Source: Colias croceus (lineage: Eukaryota > Arthropoda > Insecta > Lepidoptera > Pieridae). From it: a stretch of DNA of 64,000 nucleotides. The notes beneath the pieces are model-generated. The model was not told the origin of the DNA. It saw only the letters and a list, made by a program, of their open reading frames with translations, and searched no databases. Made by a program: the position numbers and the translations under genes. Positions 24,571-33,013 of the stretch are shown piece after piece (the first letter of the stretch is position 1; each line of letters opens with the position of its first letter). Where the stretch lies: contig NC_059568.1 in assembly GCF_905220415.1 (NCBI RefSeq), forward strand, positions 8,618,001-8,682,000, in the 5' to 3' direction.

Positions 24571-25302
24571 AATACTTAATATAAATTAAGAAATGGTTGG
24601 CTTGGTCATAAATTGGATGGGTTATAGAAATATTAAATACTTCAAAATGAAGCTTTTATTAATAACGAAGCAAATTCATACAAATATTAATAATCTGCAC
24701 TCATAGAACAAAATATACTCTAAGATTATTTGATATGAATAGTATCGAATGTAATATGTACATACACATTCATCTTACGTAGAAATAGACTAAATTCATG
24801 CTGTTATAACATTCTATTCATTTTCTATTGAAATACAGATGCTATTGAATTCTCCCTCCGATAGCATGTCCGTATATAACGGTTAGTAAACTGATATGTT
24901 GGTTTACAACGATGAAACGTTGTTTGTAGTTGCAAGTCGGCTTTCAGTGAATTCTGAATGGTAACGGACGTATATAAACGTTCCAAGTTCTATTGTTCGA
25001 TCTTGCATTGTTTGTCTAATTATTTAGCAATAGAATGTTCTAATTTTGGAATATTAATTAATCAAAATTGAATCGGTAACAATCTGTGGTAACAATCTTA
25101 ACAATTATATGTCACTTTATTGGAAGACAGGAAATCTATTTTATTTCAATTATTAGCTTTTAAGACGAGTGGTGAAAGAAAATTCCTATGAGAATGAATT
25201 GTTTCAACGCGGTAATGAGAAGTAATATGTCTCGTCTTAGCATTCTAACTATGTTCAGACACAAAATTCACATTCAAAACACACTATCGCATGTATTCTT
25301 CC
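24571..25302. other. Intergenic stretch
   Basis: No gene or recognised repeat. AT-rich, with short ORFs only. Confidence 0.45.
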
Positions 25303-25858
25303 TAGTTCAGGATACATCGCCCATTTTTGCAAGTGACTACTATCAAGCTAATTTTCCGTTTTTAGCTTTATTTTGATGAGACGCCCAATAATTTCGTGTA
25401 CGAAAGTCTCGATTGTGGTAGCTAACAGAGATAACAAGGATAAAAATTTTTGATTTGATAGTTCTCAAATATTTATTTTTTGTCCAATCTCAAGATAATT
25501 GCCTAAATTATTCGAAAAAATATTTGTCCTACAAAATCTATGGTTGGTTCAAAGAGTCCCCCTTTCCAAAGTGTATCGATAACGAGGTCATCATAAATGA
25601 TTACTAACAAGCTGATTTTTTTGTTTTCACTTAGTTAATGTTTATAATATAATTCAACGGACATATTGTCCTACAAATTGCGTAATAAATATTTGAGAAC
25701 CATCAAATCAAAAAATTTTGTCCTTGTTATCTCTGTTAGCTACCACAATCGAGAGTTTCGTACACGAAATTATTCGGTGTCTCATCAAAATAAAGCTACA
25801 AACGGAAAATCAGCTTGATAGTAGTCACTTGCAAAAATGGGCGATGTATCCTGTACTA
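25303..25858. mobile_element. Foldback element with about 180 bp inverted arms
   Basis: Left arm 25303-25480 and right arm 25684-25858 are reverse complements with scattered differences, by eye near 90% identity. Shared words include CAGGATACATCGCCCATTTT and TGGTAGCTAACAGAGATAAC. A spacer of about 200 bp has no ORF. A non-autonomous DNA element is the likeliest reading. Confidence 0.8.
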
Positions 25859-25894
25859 TCCCGAATAAAAATACCTACTCAGGCGGTGTCTTCG

Positions 25895-28050
25895 TCTAGG
25901 ATGTTAAAATGATGTTCAAACTCAAACATTCATTTATTCAATTAGACTACTATTTAGTAGCACTTTCGAATCGTCATTACATAATTATTTTAACATTTAC
26001 CACCGATTCGGAAAGCAGTGATCTATGGAGAAGAATCGGCAAGAAACTCCATAGTTGCTCTTTTAAAATCATGTAAATATTACAATATATGAAACTTATA
26101 TCTAACTACATAATATGCCAATGAACTGTCTTGTGGTTTTTACGCGACAACCCTCCATGGGTTTTTATCGTCCATATATTCCTGAATACTGTAGTACGCT
26201 CTCTGAACTAATACATTTTTTATATAAGTTTTAAATTTAGAACTACTAAACTCTTTAATATTGTGAGGAATTCTATTGTAAAAGCGTATACCTTGACCCA
26301 TAAATGAATTTTTAACTTTAGCTAATCGGAAAAATGGCATTTCAATTCTATTCCTGTTCCTTGTGCCATAATCGTGTCTATCTCCTACTCTTGTGTGTAA
26401 GTCGGAGCTTTTGTGTACATGCAAAATATTATTAAATATATACTGTGATGGTACAGTAAGGATACCAGTATTCTTAAAATGATCTCTTAGTGAATCCCGA
26501 GCACGTAAATTATATATAGAGCGAATGGCTCTTTTCTGTAAGATAAATATAGTTTCTATATCTGCAGCCCTGCCCCACAGTAGAATTCCATAGGACATAA
26601 TGCTATGAAAGTAGCTGAAATAAACCAGTCTAGCCGTATCTTCATCGGTGAGTTGCCTTATTTTTCGGACTGCATATGCAGCTGAACTGAGCTTACCTGC
26701 AGCGGTGTTGACATGGGCTCCCCACTGTAGTTTCTCGTCCAATGTTAACCCTAGAAATACAGTAGACTCAGTAGGATGCAATACCTCCCCGTTCAAGGTA
26801 ATATCTCTGTTCAACTTTTTTACGTTAGGAAGTAGAAATTCAACACAAGTGGTTTTTTTGGCATTTAATAATAAATTATTGGCATTAAACCATTCAGATA
26901 TGTGTAAAAGAGCACTGTTCACTTCGTCAACATTTGGGTCATGCCTATCCACATTAAAAATTAATGAGGTATCATCTGCAAACAGAACTATTTCACACCT
27001 ATCCTGCAAATAATAGGGAAGATCATTGATATATACCAAGAACAAGAAGGGACCTAAAATTGACCCCTGTGGAACACCAATGTTAATTGACGCACCGCTA
27101 GAACGTTCTCCATTAACAACTACAGTCTGTATCCTATCATGCAGGTATGACGCTATGAGGTTCTGTGCTTTTCCTTTAATTCCATAGTGATTAAGTTTAC
27201 GTAACAAAGTACAATGTTCAACGCAGTCAAATGCCTTGGAGAGGTCACAAAATATCCCCAGAGCATTTTTTGAGTTTTCCCATGCTTTATATATATGTGT
27301 TAGAAGTGCAACCCCAGCATCTGTGGTTGAGCGCCCCTTTGTGAAACCAAACTGTTTGGTGTGCAGTAAATCATTAGATGCAAAATGACTACTCAGTTGG
27401 TTTAATATTAACTTCTCGAATACCTTACTTAATGTTGGTAAAATAGAGATAGGTCTATAATTGTTACAGTCTTCTTGATCGCCCTTCTTAAATAGAGGTA
27501 TAACTTTACTAAGCTTTAGTAAATTAGGAAATGTACCATAGTCACAACACTTATTAAATATAAAAGCTAAATTTTTCGCAATATTTTCTATGATATTATT
27601 AACTAAATTTACGGACATTCCCCAAAGATCACAAGTATTTTTTAGATTAAGCGTCTTAAAGGCAGTAACAATATCACTAGCAGTTACGTGTCGTAATTCA
27701 AATAATGTACTGCACCCCGCAACATGGTCCCTCAAAAAGGTTTCTGCAAGTGCTGAAGACGAATTTAAACTATTAGTAATAGTAACAGGGACACTACTGA
27801 AGAATTCTTCAAAAGCAAGAGCAACATCAGCACTTTTGTCAATAACCCTGTCATTATTTACAAGTTTTATAGTATTACTTGATTTGCTTTTACCCATTTC
27901 ACCATTAATAATAGACCAAACTGTTTTAATTTTATTATCCGATTCGCGTATTTTATCTCTGATATACAATCGCTTCGCAGTAAAACAAACAATTTTAAAA
28001 GTTAAAGTATAATCACTATATAATATTAAAGTATAGTAAATGTTAAAGTA
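25895..28050 (-). mobile_element. 5-prime-truncated LINE (CR1/Jockey-like) with reverse transcriptase
   Basis: Minus-strand non-LTR retrotransposon: ORF 28012-26140, then a 3-prime UTR to about 25895. The UTR contains GGAGTTTCTTGCCGATTCTT and ends TTGAATAAATGAATGTTTGA, a tail I recognise from common lepidopteran LINEs. The endonuclease half is missing, so the copy is 5-prime truncated. A second LINE is inserted at its 28050 edge. Confidence 0.8.
26140..27969 (-). CDS. LINE reverse transcriptase (ORF2 C-terminal part)
   Basis: 609 residues, open without stops. Reverse-transcriptase motifs in order: KVIPLFKKGD about residues 155-164, NYRPISILP about 170-178, GFTKGRST about 208-215, CDLSKAFD about 241-248, GVPQGSILGPFLFLVYINDL about 298-317 and the catalytic FADD about 330-333. 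It ends with the usual LINE thumb/C-terminal region. No endonuclease domain is present. The frame stays open upstream to about 28050 (residues ...FTAKRLYIRDK), so the apparent start is not a true one. Confidence 0.88.
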   Translation of the reverse strand: MYIRDKIRESDNKIKTVWSIINGEMGKSKSSNTIKLVNNDRVIDKSADVALAFEEFFSSVPVTITNSLNSSSALAETFLRDHVAGCSTLFELRHVTASDIVTAFKTLNLKNTCDLWGMSVNLVNNIIENIAKNLAFIFNKCCDYGTFPNLLKLSKVIPLFKKGDQEDCNNYRPISILPTLSKVFEKLILNQLSSHFASNDLLHTKQFGFTKGRSTTDAGVALLTHIYKAWENSKNALGIFCDLSKAFDCVEHCTLLRKLNHYGIKGKAQNLIASYLHDRIQTVVVNGERSSGASINIGVPQGSILGPFLFLVYINDLPYYLQDRCEIVLFADDTSLIFNVDRHDPNVDEVNSALLHISEWFNANNLLLNAKKTTCVEFLLPNVKKLNRDITLNGEVLHPTESTVFLGLTLDEKLQWGAHVNTAAGKLSSAAYAVRKIRQLTDEDTARLVYFSYFHSIMSYGILLWGRAADIETIFILQKRAIRSIYNLRARDSLRDHFKNTGILTVPSQYIFNNILHVHKSSDLHTRVGDRHDYGTRNRNRIEMPFFRLAKVKNSFMGQGIRFYNRIPHNIKEFSSSKFKTYIKNVLVQRAYYSIQEYMDDKNPWRVVA

Positions 28051-28246
28051 TCATCATCATCATCAGCCTTTATTTGTCCACTGCTGGACGTAGGCCTCTC
28101 CCAATGCACGCCACTGCGCCCGGTCGTTGGCTCTTTGCTGCCCAACGACGTCACAATTTCCAGCAACCCTGTGGATGTCATCACTCTACCATGTAGCGTG
28201 GCGTCCTACGCTGCATTTGCCGATAGTATGGGAAAATTAATTTATT

Positions 28247-29733
28247 CAGATCGAATAATTCGTGTAGTTTTGAAATTTGCTACAGTTATTCCTAAAGATG
28301 TCCAGATGAATATACTAAAAGCCCCCGAGGGAGGGACACAAGCCGGCGGCGGGGGAGGGGGGGAAAGGTTTCTTTTTCAAGGTTTTTGCTTGTAACTCGA
28401 AATTTTTTTCATAATATCTCTTTAGTGACTTCTACATTAATTATCTACATTAAATTTCCTATAAATTACGTCTCAACATTTTTACTGTACGATCAATACT
28501 TTAGGAGATACAGAGTATTAAAGGTAAGAAAAATAAGAAACAACATAGTTTTACAAATTTTAATTATAAAAAGAAATAACATCTTTTTTTGCACGAGTAT
28601 GCCGACTTATTAGTCAAATTATGTTTCATCTTCGTCATCTTTATCACTAACATCGTTAGGGGGTCCATTAGTACAAGCTCCTAGGCAGCCGTTACAGATA
28701 AGACTACACATAATGCCCGCTTTTCGGCAACTGCATTTTCCGGAACATCCACTTTTACATCGGCAAAAAATTGAATTTAACAACGCTTCAGGAGCAGGAG
28801 GATCCAAGGTCGTGATTGGTTCTAAGTATACATCGACTCTTCGCTTCCAACCCCATATTTCAGGAGGCAGTTGGTTCCCAAGCCACTCCTGTACTTGATG
28901 GAATACTCTGTAGGCGTGATATTTTGCTGACCCTTTGGTAGGGGGGAGGGAAGAAAGATCCGGTTTGGGCTTGGTACAAGATTTCAGAAAAACTGTGAAT
29001 CGATGTCTGTTGATCTCAGACTGAGTACAGGGCGCTCGGTATACTGCAAGAAACATTTTTTCTCCGGCTTCTGCTATAACCTCCTGAGTTGACGTTGGGT
29101 CATAAAATACAGTTGCTGTTTCCTTTAGTGACGGCTTTTGATCAAAAATCTTGATATTTGATGTTTTTCCCTTCCTGTAAATAGCTGAGGTTGTATCACA
29201 CCCACTGAAACTAGCAGAAAGAGAATAGAATCACAAAATGAATGTTTTTGAAGTTCTTGGGAGGAAAATATTTTGGTTTCCACTTTTCCTCTTCCTGGTT
29301 TGACAAAAAATATTTCTTTTTCTGGAGGAGTAAGAGCCATTAGAAGGACTACAAGATCAACATCAGAGGCAAACAGCGAGGATCTTTGTAGCGCGACTTA
29401 TCTATCATCTTAGTCAAGTCAAGTACCTATAACGATGTTGTTTCTTATTTTTATCACCTTAAGTACTATGTATCTCCTAAAGTATTGATCGTACGGTAAA
29501 AATGTTTAGACGTAATTTATAGGCAATTTAATGTTAATAATTAATGTAGAAGTCACTAAACAGATATTATGAATAATTTTCGAGTTACAAGTCAAAACCT
29601 TGAAAAAGAGACCTTTCCCCCCCTCCCCCACCGCAGGCTTGTGTCCCTCCCTCGAGGGCTTTTAGTATATTCATCGGGACACCTTTAGGAATAACTGTAG
29701 TAACTTTCAAAACTACACGAATTATTCGATCTG
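28247..29733. mobile_element. 1.5 kb DNA transposon with about 300 bp terminal inverted repeats
   Basis: Arms 28247-28547 and 29431-29733 are reverse complements, by eye about 90% identical. Each starts CAGATCGAATAATTCGTGTA and includes a GC-rich block (GAGGGAGGGACACAAGCC) and a TAGGAGATAC segment. Inside is a frameshifted Cys-rich coding region on the minus strand. It is a deletion derivative of a larger element or an unusual TIR family. Superfamily not recognised. Confidence 0.75.
28619..29340 (-). pseudogene. Frameshifted Cys-rich protein carried by the TIR element
   Basis: Two open frames on the minus strand. The first, 29340 to about 29205, begins MALTPPEKEIFFVKPGRGKV. The second runs from about 29207 to 28619 and contains SGCDTTSAIYRKGK, PPTKGSAKYHAYRVFHQVQE, GWKRRVD and a C-terminal cysteine cluster CRCKSGCSGKCSCRKAGIMC followed by SLICNGC. 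One frameshift near 29205 separates them. The GCDTT and CXC-like Cys motifs match an uncharacterised protein family that is repeatedly seen in insect and cnidarian genomes. Its placement inside inverted repeats says it is transposon-borne. Function unknown. Confidence 0.6.
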
Positions 29734-29846
29734 ATCGACGATTCTGAATCTAATTTGCTGTGGCTACGAGCCTCGGTTTCCACTCTGGTGTGCCCCAGCG
29801 GTTGTCCGTTCTGCGGCACATAATATGACCGGCCCACGTTAAAGTA

Positions 29847-30849
29847 TAACTATTCTAAATTGCATCGTAATAGAATCGGTATTTTTCGAATGATGCTTGT
29901 CATGTCTTTTGCCTATTTTATGAATTAGCTATCGGTCTAGTAACAAACCTCCTATTTCCTTTTTTAATACATATATAATGTATACTTCTGCAGTTTTATC
30001 TTATGTTTAAAACATCGAGACACCGCTCCTAGACTTGCATACTCAATTTCTGGCTTAGTTTAATTCCCAAAAATTAATTTTGAACTTTATCTAAAGAAGT
30101 TCTTATCAAACCTATAGTCTAATTTTTGATAAGGCATATTATATACTTTGATTATTATTATAGCCAAAATAAACCGTCTTCAAATTGTCTGAACTAAACC
30201 ATGGGCCAAAAAAATACAGTCGAATTCTATCTCCTCCTGCTTTTGAAGTCGGTTGATTTGTTGCATCCTTTTTCGGTAAATTATAATCTCGATATAATAA
30301 TATAGCGAAAATAATGTCCTAAATTGCAAAAAAAAAATGTTACGGATACGGATACATGTCGATACTTTACAATCTCGCACGTTTAGATTATTATATTATA
30401 ACGGATTTTTATTACAGTTGCATGTACCTACAGTTTAAAAGTAGCGGTGGCTCAATGGTGACCTCGACAGACCTCGGATATATCAAATAAATATATTTTG
30501 GTATTTTTACATAAAAATAACAAGGATTCTGAAATATACAGAAAATAAGGAATGAAATTAAAGTTTAAACATACGTGTGCATTGGGCACTTTCAGATTTG
30601 TCACTCGAAGCCAAGCGAAACTGCCCACCTTTAAAATACGTTTCCTTGAACTTCCAATTTTCTCGGCAAGTTTTTTTTTTATTGTCTTCCTAAATATCAA
30701 GGTAAGTAGGAACACCTTAATATAAATACATTTTAATACAGCAGTCAAGCTCGTTTTGGTTTGAATTGAGCGAGCTCGCACCGGGGAAGGTACCGCCCAC
30801 AGCAGCCTACAGAAGATCAGAGTGAAACAGTAGCAAGCGAATAATAATT
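29847..30849. other. Intergenic stretch
   Basis: No supported gene. A minus-strand ORF of 204 codons (31066-30452) overlaps this stretch and the following LINE remnant; it shows no motif, splice signal or sensible composition and is treated as chance. Confidence 0.4.
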
Positions 30850-31400
30850 TGTTTCGTGCGATGAGTGGGTGCCGGAGGCTCATATTCTTTTCCTCAAGCT
30901 TACCAATCCATTCGTTTATTCCCGCCGTCAATCCTCTCCTTATACGCATGTAATTATTTATTATATTACAAGGACACGTAGCGAGGCGGTAGCTAATAAT
31001 AATATACCTGGAAAAAACCAGCTCGTTTCGACACATGTATTTGGAATCGCTCTCACCCATCGACACTGCCTACGCTACGACAACCTACATGCGTTACAAG
31101 TCACAACCCACCTACGTTGACTTTTTCATCCTGGCACAATAATTGAATGATTTCTCCTTTGTTTTTGTATAATATTATTTCATTCTTAAGTTATCTATCA
31201 ATGTATAATTACAGTTTCTTGTATATGTATGTATTTATTCACTATCTACCTTTTTACTGATTTATTTTACCTATATCAAGGTTGCCTCGAAGAAATCGCT
31301 TTTAAGCGATAAGGCCGCCAAATTGTACATTTATTTTAAGTTACATATCGTTTTTGAAAATTTGTTTTTGTGTGCATTGTACATTAAAGTGTTTTCTATT
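30850..31400 (+). mobile_element. LINE 3-prime remnant with conserved stem-loop
   Basis: The right part carries GGTTGCCTCGAAGAAATCGC followed by TTTTAAGCGATAAGGCCGCC at 31280-31319 and ends TGTACATTAAAGTGTTTTCT. This is the same 3-prime UTR signature as in the full-length LINE at 32.6-37.4 kb (minus strand) and the remnant at 51.4 kb. The left part (30.85-31.12 kb) may be decayed C-terminal coding sequence, but I cannot prove it. Confidence 0.55.
31280..31319 (+). other. LINE 3-prime UTR stem-loop
   Basis: Stem ATCGCTT (31295-31301) with AAGCGAT (31304-31310), flanked by GGTTGCCTCGAAGAA and AAGGCCGCC. Probably the reverse-transcriptase recognition structure of the family. Confidence 0.6.
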
Positions 31401-31496
31401 CTATCCTAATTAATTAATATTGTCAGTAATAAATATTGTCGTAAGAGAAAAATCGTATAAATATATTGTTTTCAATAATGTATCGCTTTATGCAGG

Positions 31497-32143
31497 TTTT
31501 TTTTTCTTTTTTTTTATAGAATTGGAAGGCAAACGAGCAGACGCAATGGCCGATGTTGTTGGCAGAGTGCGTCGCCCATAGACGTCCACAACATACGTTG
31601 TGGATGTTGCCTACCATAGAGGGGAATGGGATGGGATAAAAACGGTCATATGGAGAAAGGTGGAGCTAACCTGGTGAATTAGGAAGCGGTGTGCTTTTGG
31701 CCTTTGAGAAACATGTATGCTTTTTTCTTAAAATTACTCAAGTCGTAGTTCCTCGGAAACACAGTTGATGGCAAATTATTCCAAATTTTACACGTCCGTG
31801 GAAGAAAGCTACGGTTGAAACGCACCGTTGTGCTGCTCTTCAGAACACTCACCGTGATACAATCGGTAAATATGGAAAGACACCCTAAGTCCCTTCTTAG
31901 CGATAGAGGGTCAAGCCTTTCGGTCAATCTGTGGTCGTTGATGATTCGAGCCGCTCGACGTTGGATGCGGTCAAGTGGAAGAAGTTGGCAGTTCGGGGCT
32001 CCAGCCCATAGATGAGAGCAATACTCCAAGTGGGGTCGCACCTGAGCTTTGTAAAGTAACATAAGGTGACTTGGCTCGAAGTTCTGCCCCGATCCATTGA
32101 GCACACCCAACTTTTTAGAAGCCAGTTTTGCTTTTTCTTCCAA
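31497..32143 (-). mobile_element. LINE 3-prime fragment with poly(A) tail
   Basis: Contains the C-terminal reverse-transcriptase region (31679-32143). It is followed by a 3-prime UTR with GGCAAACGAGCAGACG-type sequence (read on plus) and an A-rich tail (minus strand A9-G-A9) at about 31499-31518. 5-prime truncated. 3-prime UTR wording matches a common lepidopteran LINE. Confidence 0.75.
31679..32143 (-). CDS. LINE reverse transcriptase C-terminal fragment
   Basis: 154 residues: ASKKLGVLNGSGQNFEPSHL, LYKAQVRPHLEYCSHLWAGA, then LDRIQRRAARIINDHRLTER and a terminal FNRSFLPRTCKIWNNLPSTV block. These are the post-catalytic C-terminal motifs of CR1/Jockey-like LINEs. No catalytic YADD region is present, so it is inactive. 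Confidence 0.8.
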   Translation of the reverse strand: MEEKAKLASKKLGVLNGSGQNFEPSHLMLLYKAQVRPHLEYCSHLWAGAPNCQLLPLDRIQRRAARIINDHRLTERLDPLSLRRDLGCLSIFTDCITVSVLKSSTTVRFNRSFLPRTCKIWNNLPSTVFPRNYDLSNFKKKAYMFLKGQKHTAS

Positions 32144-32736
32144 ATGATCGGTATATTATATTTTCACAGCTGTTCTGCCGGTAAAAACATCATACAGGAA
32201 AAAGCGTTTTTGTCTGCGAAGGCGGAGAAAGAACAAGGGAAAGCACAAACCTAGTTTTAGTGTAAAAATAAGGGACAAGCGTGTGGTTGACTTTAGACCG
32301 CCCACGCCGAAGTCCGAACGGACTGATCGCATGAAGGGCGCCTGCCGCGGCAGCGGCTTTCGAGTACCAGAAGCAACTTTAGAAAAACAGTCTATGTGGG
32401 TATAATACTTACGTAGTATCTATTTAGTAATAGAGAATTAAAGAATAAAACGAGCGACTAAAAAAACTAAGCGAGTAATGATGAGATACTGTTTTAATAA
32501 CTTGTGCGGTATGAATTTGAGTAAGCGAAAAATCGAAAAATTAACTTAATAGCTAATGACGAATGTTTGTTAATAATGAAATATAAAAAGAACGTGTGTA
32601 AAATTAATTCATTCCAGATATTAAAATTCTAACCGTAGGACTAAATTATTATTTATTTATTTATTTATTTATAACTCTTTATTGTACAAAGCAATTTAAG
32701 ACATGTGGTACAGACTAATAAGGTACAACAATTTTG

Positions 32737-32782
32737 CACAATAGGCGGCCTTATTGCTACACAGCAATCTCTTCCAGGCAAC
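32737..32782 (-). other. LINE 3-prime UTR stem-loop
   Basis: Minus-strand reading: GGTTGCCTGGAAGAGATTGC, TGTGTAGCAATAAGGCCGCC. Stem ATTGCT with AGCAAT around GTGT. Same layout as the loops at 31280-31319 and 51403-51440. Confidence 0.65.
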
Positions 32783-33013
32783 CTGGTAGGAAAGGAAATG
32801 TAAGAAGAATAAGGATAGCGCAAAAAAGAAATAAAAGACAGAATATAAAAAAAAAAAAAATAAAAATGCCTGCATACTACATAAACTACATATACTGTAC
32901 ATATATACTACACAGTAATATAAATATACTTCTATAATACACTACACAAACTACAATATATATAACGGTATATACAAAAATTATAATCATACATAAATTA
33001 TTTACTAATGCTA

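Larger units (their letters stand above)
28051..29836 (-). mobile_element. RTE-type LINE 3-prime end, split by a DNA transposon
   Basis: On the minus strand 29836-29734 encodes WAGHIMCRRTDNRW and onward, and 28246-28051 encodes DDIHRVAGN and WRALGEAYVQQWTNKG-stop. This is the familiar C-terminus of lepidopteran RTE-like reverse transcriptases, ending in (GAT)n. The halves are separated by the inverted-repeat element 28247-29733. The 10-mer GTTAAAGTAT at 28041-28050 and 29837-29846 flanks the whole and looks like its target duplication. Confidence 0.7.

Noticed and set aside
27590..28012. 140-codon plus-strand ORF
   Set aside because: Antisense to the LINE reverse transcriptase on the minus strand.
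30452..31066. 204-codon minus-strand ORF
   Set aside because: No motif, odd composition, and it overlaps a LINE remnant on the other strand.
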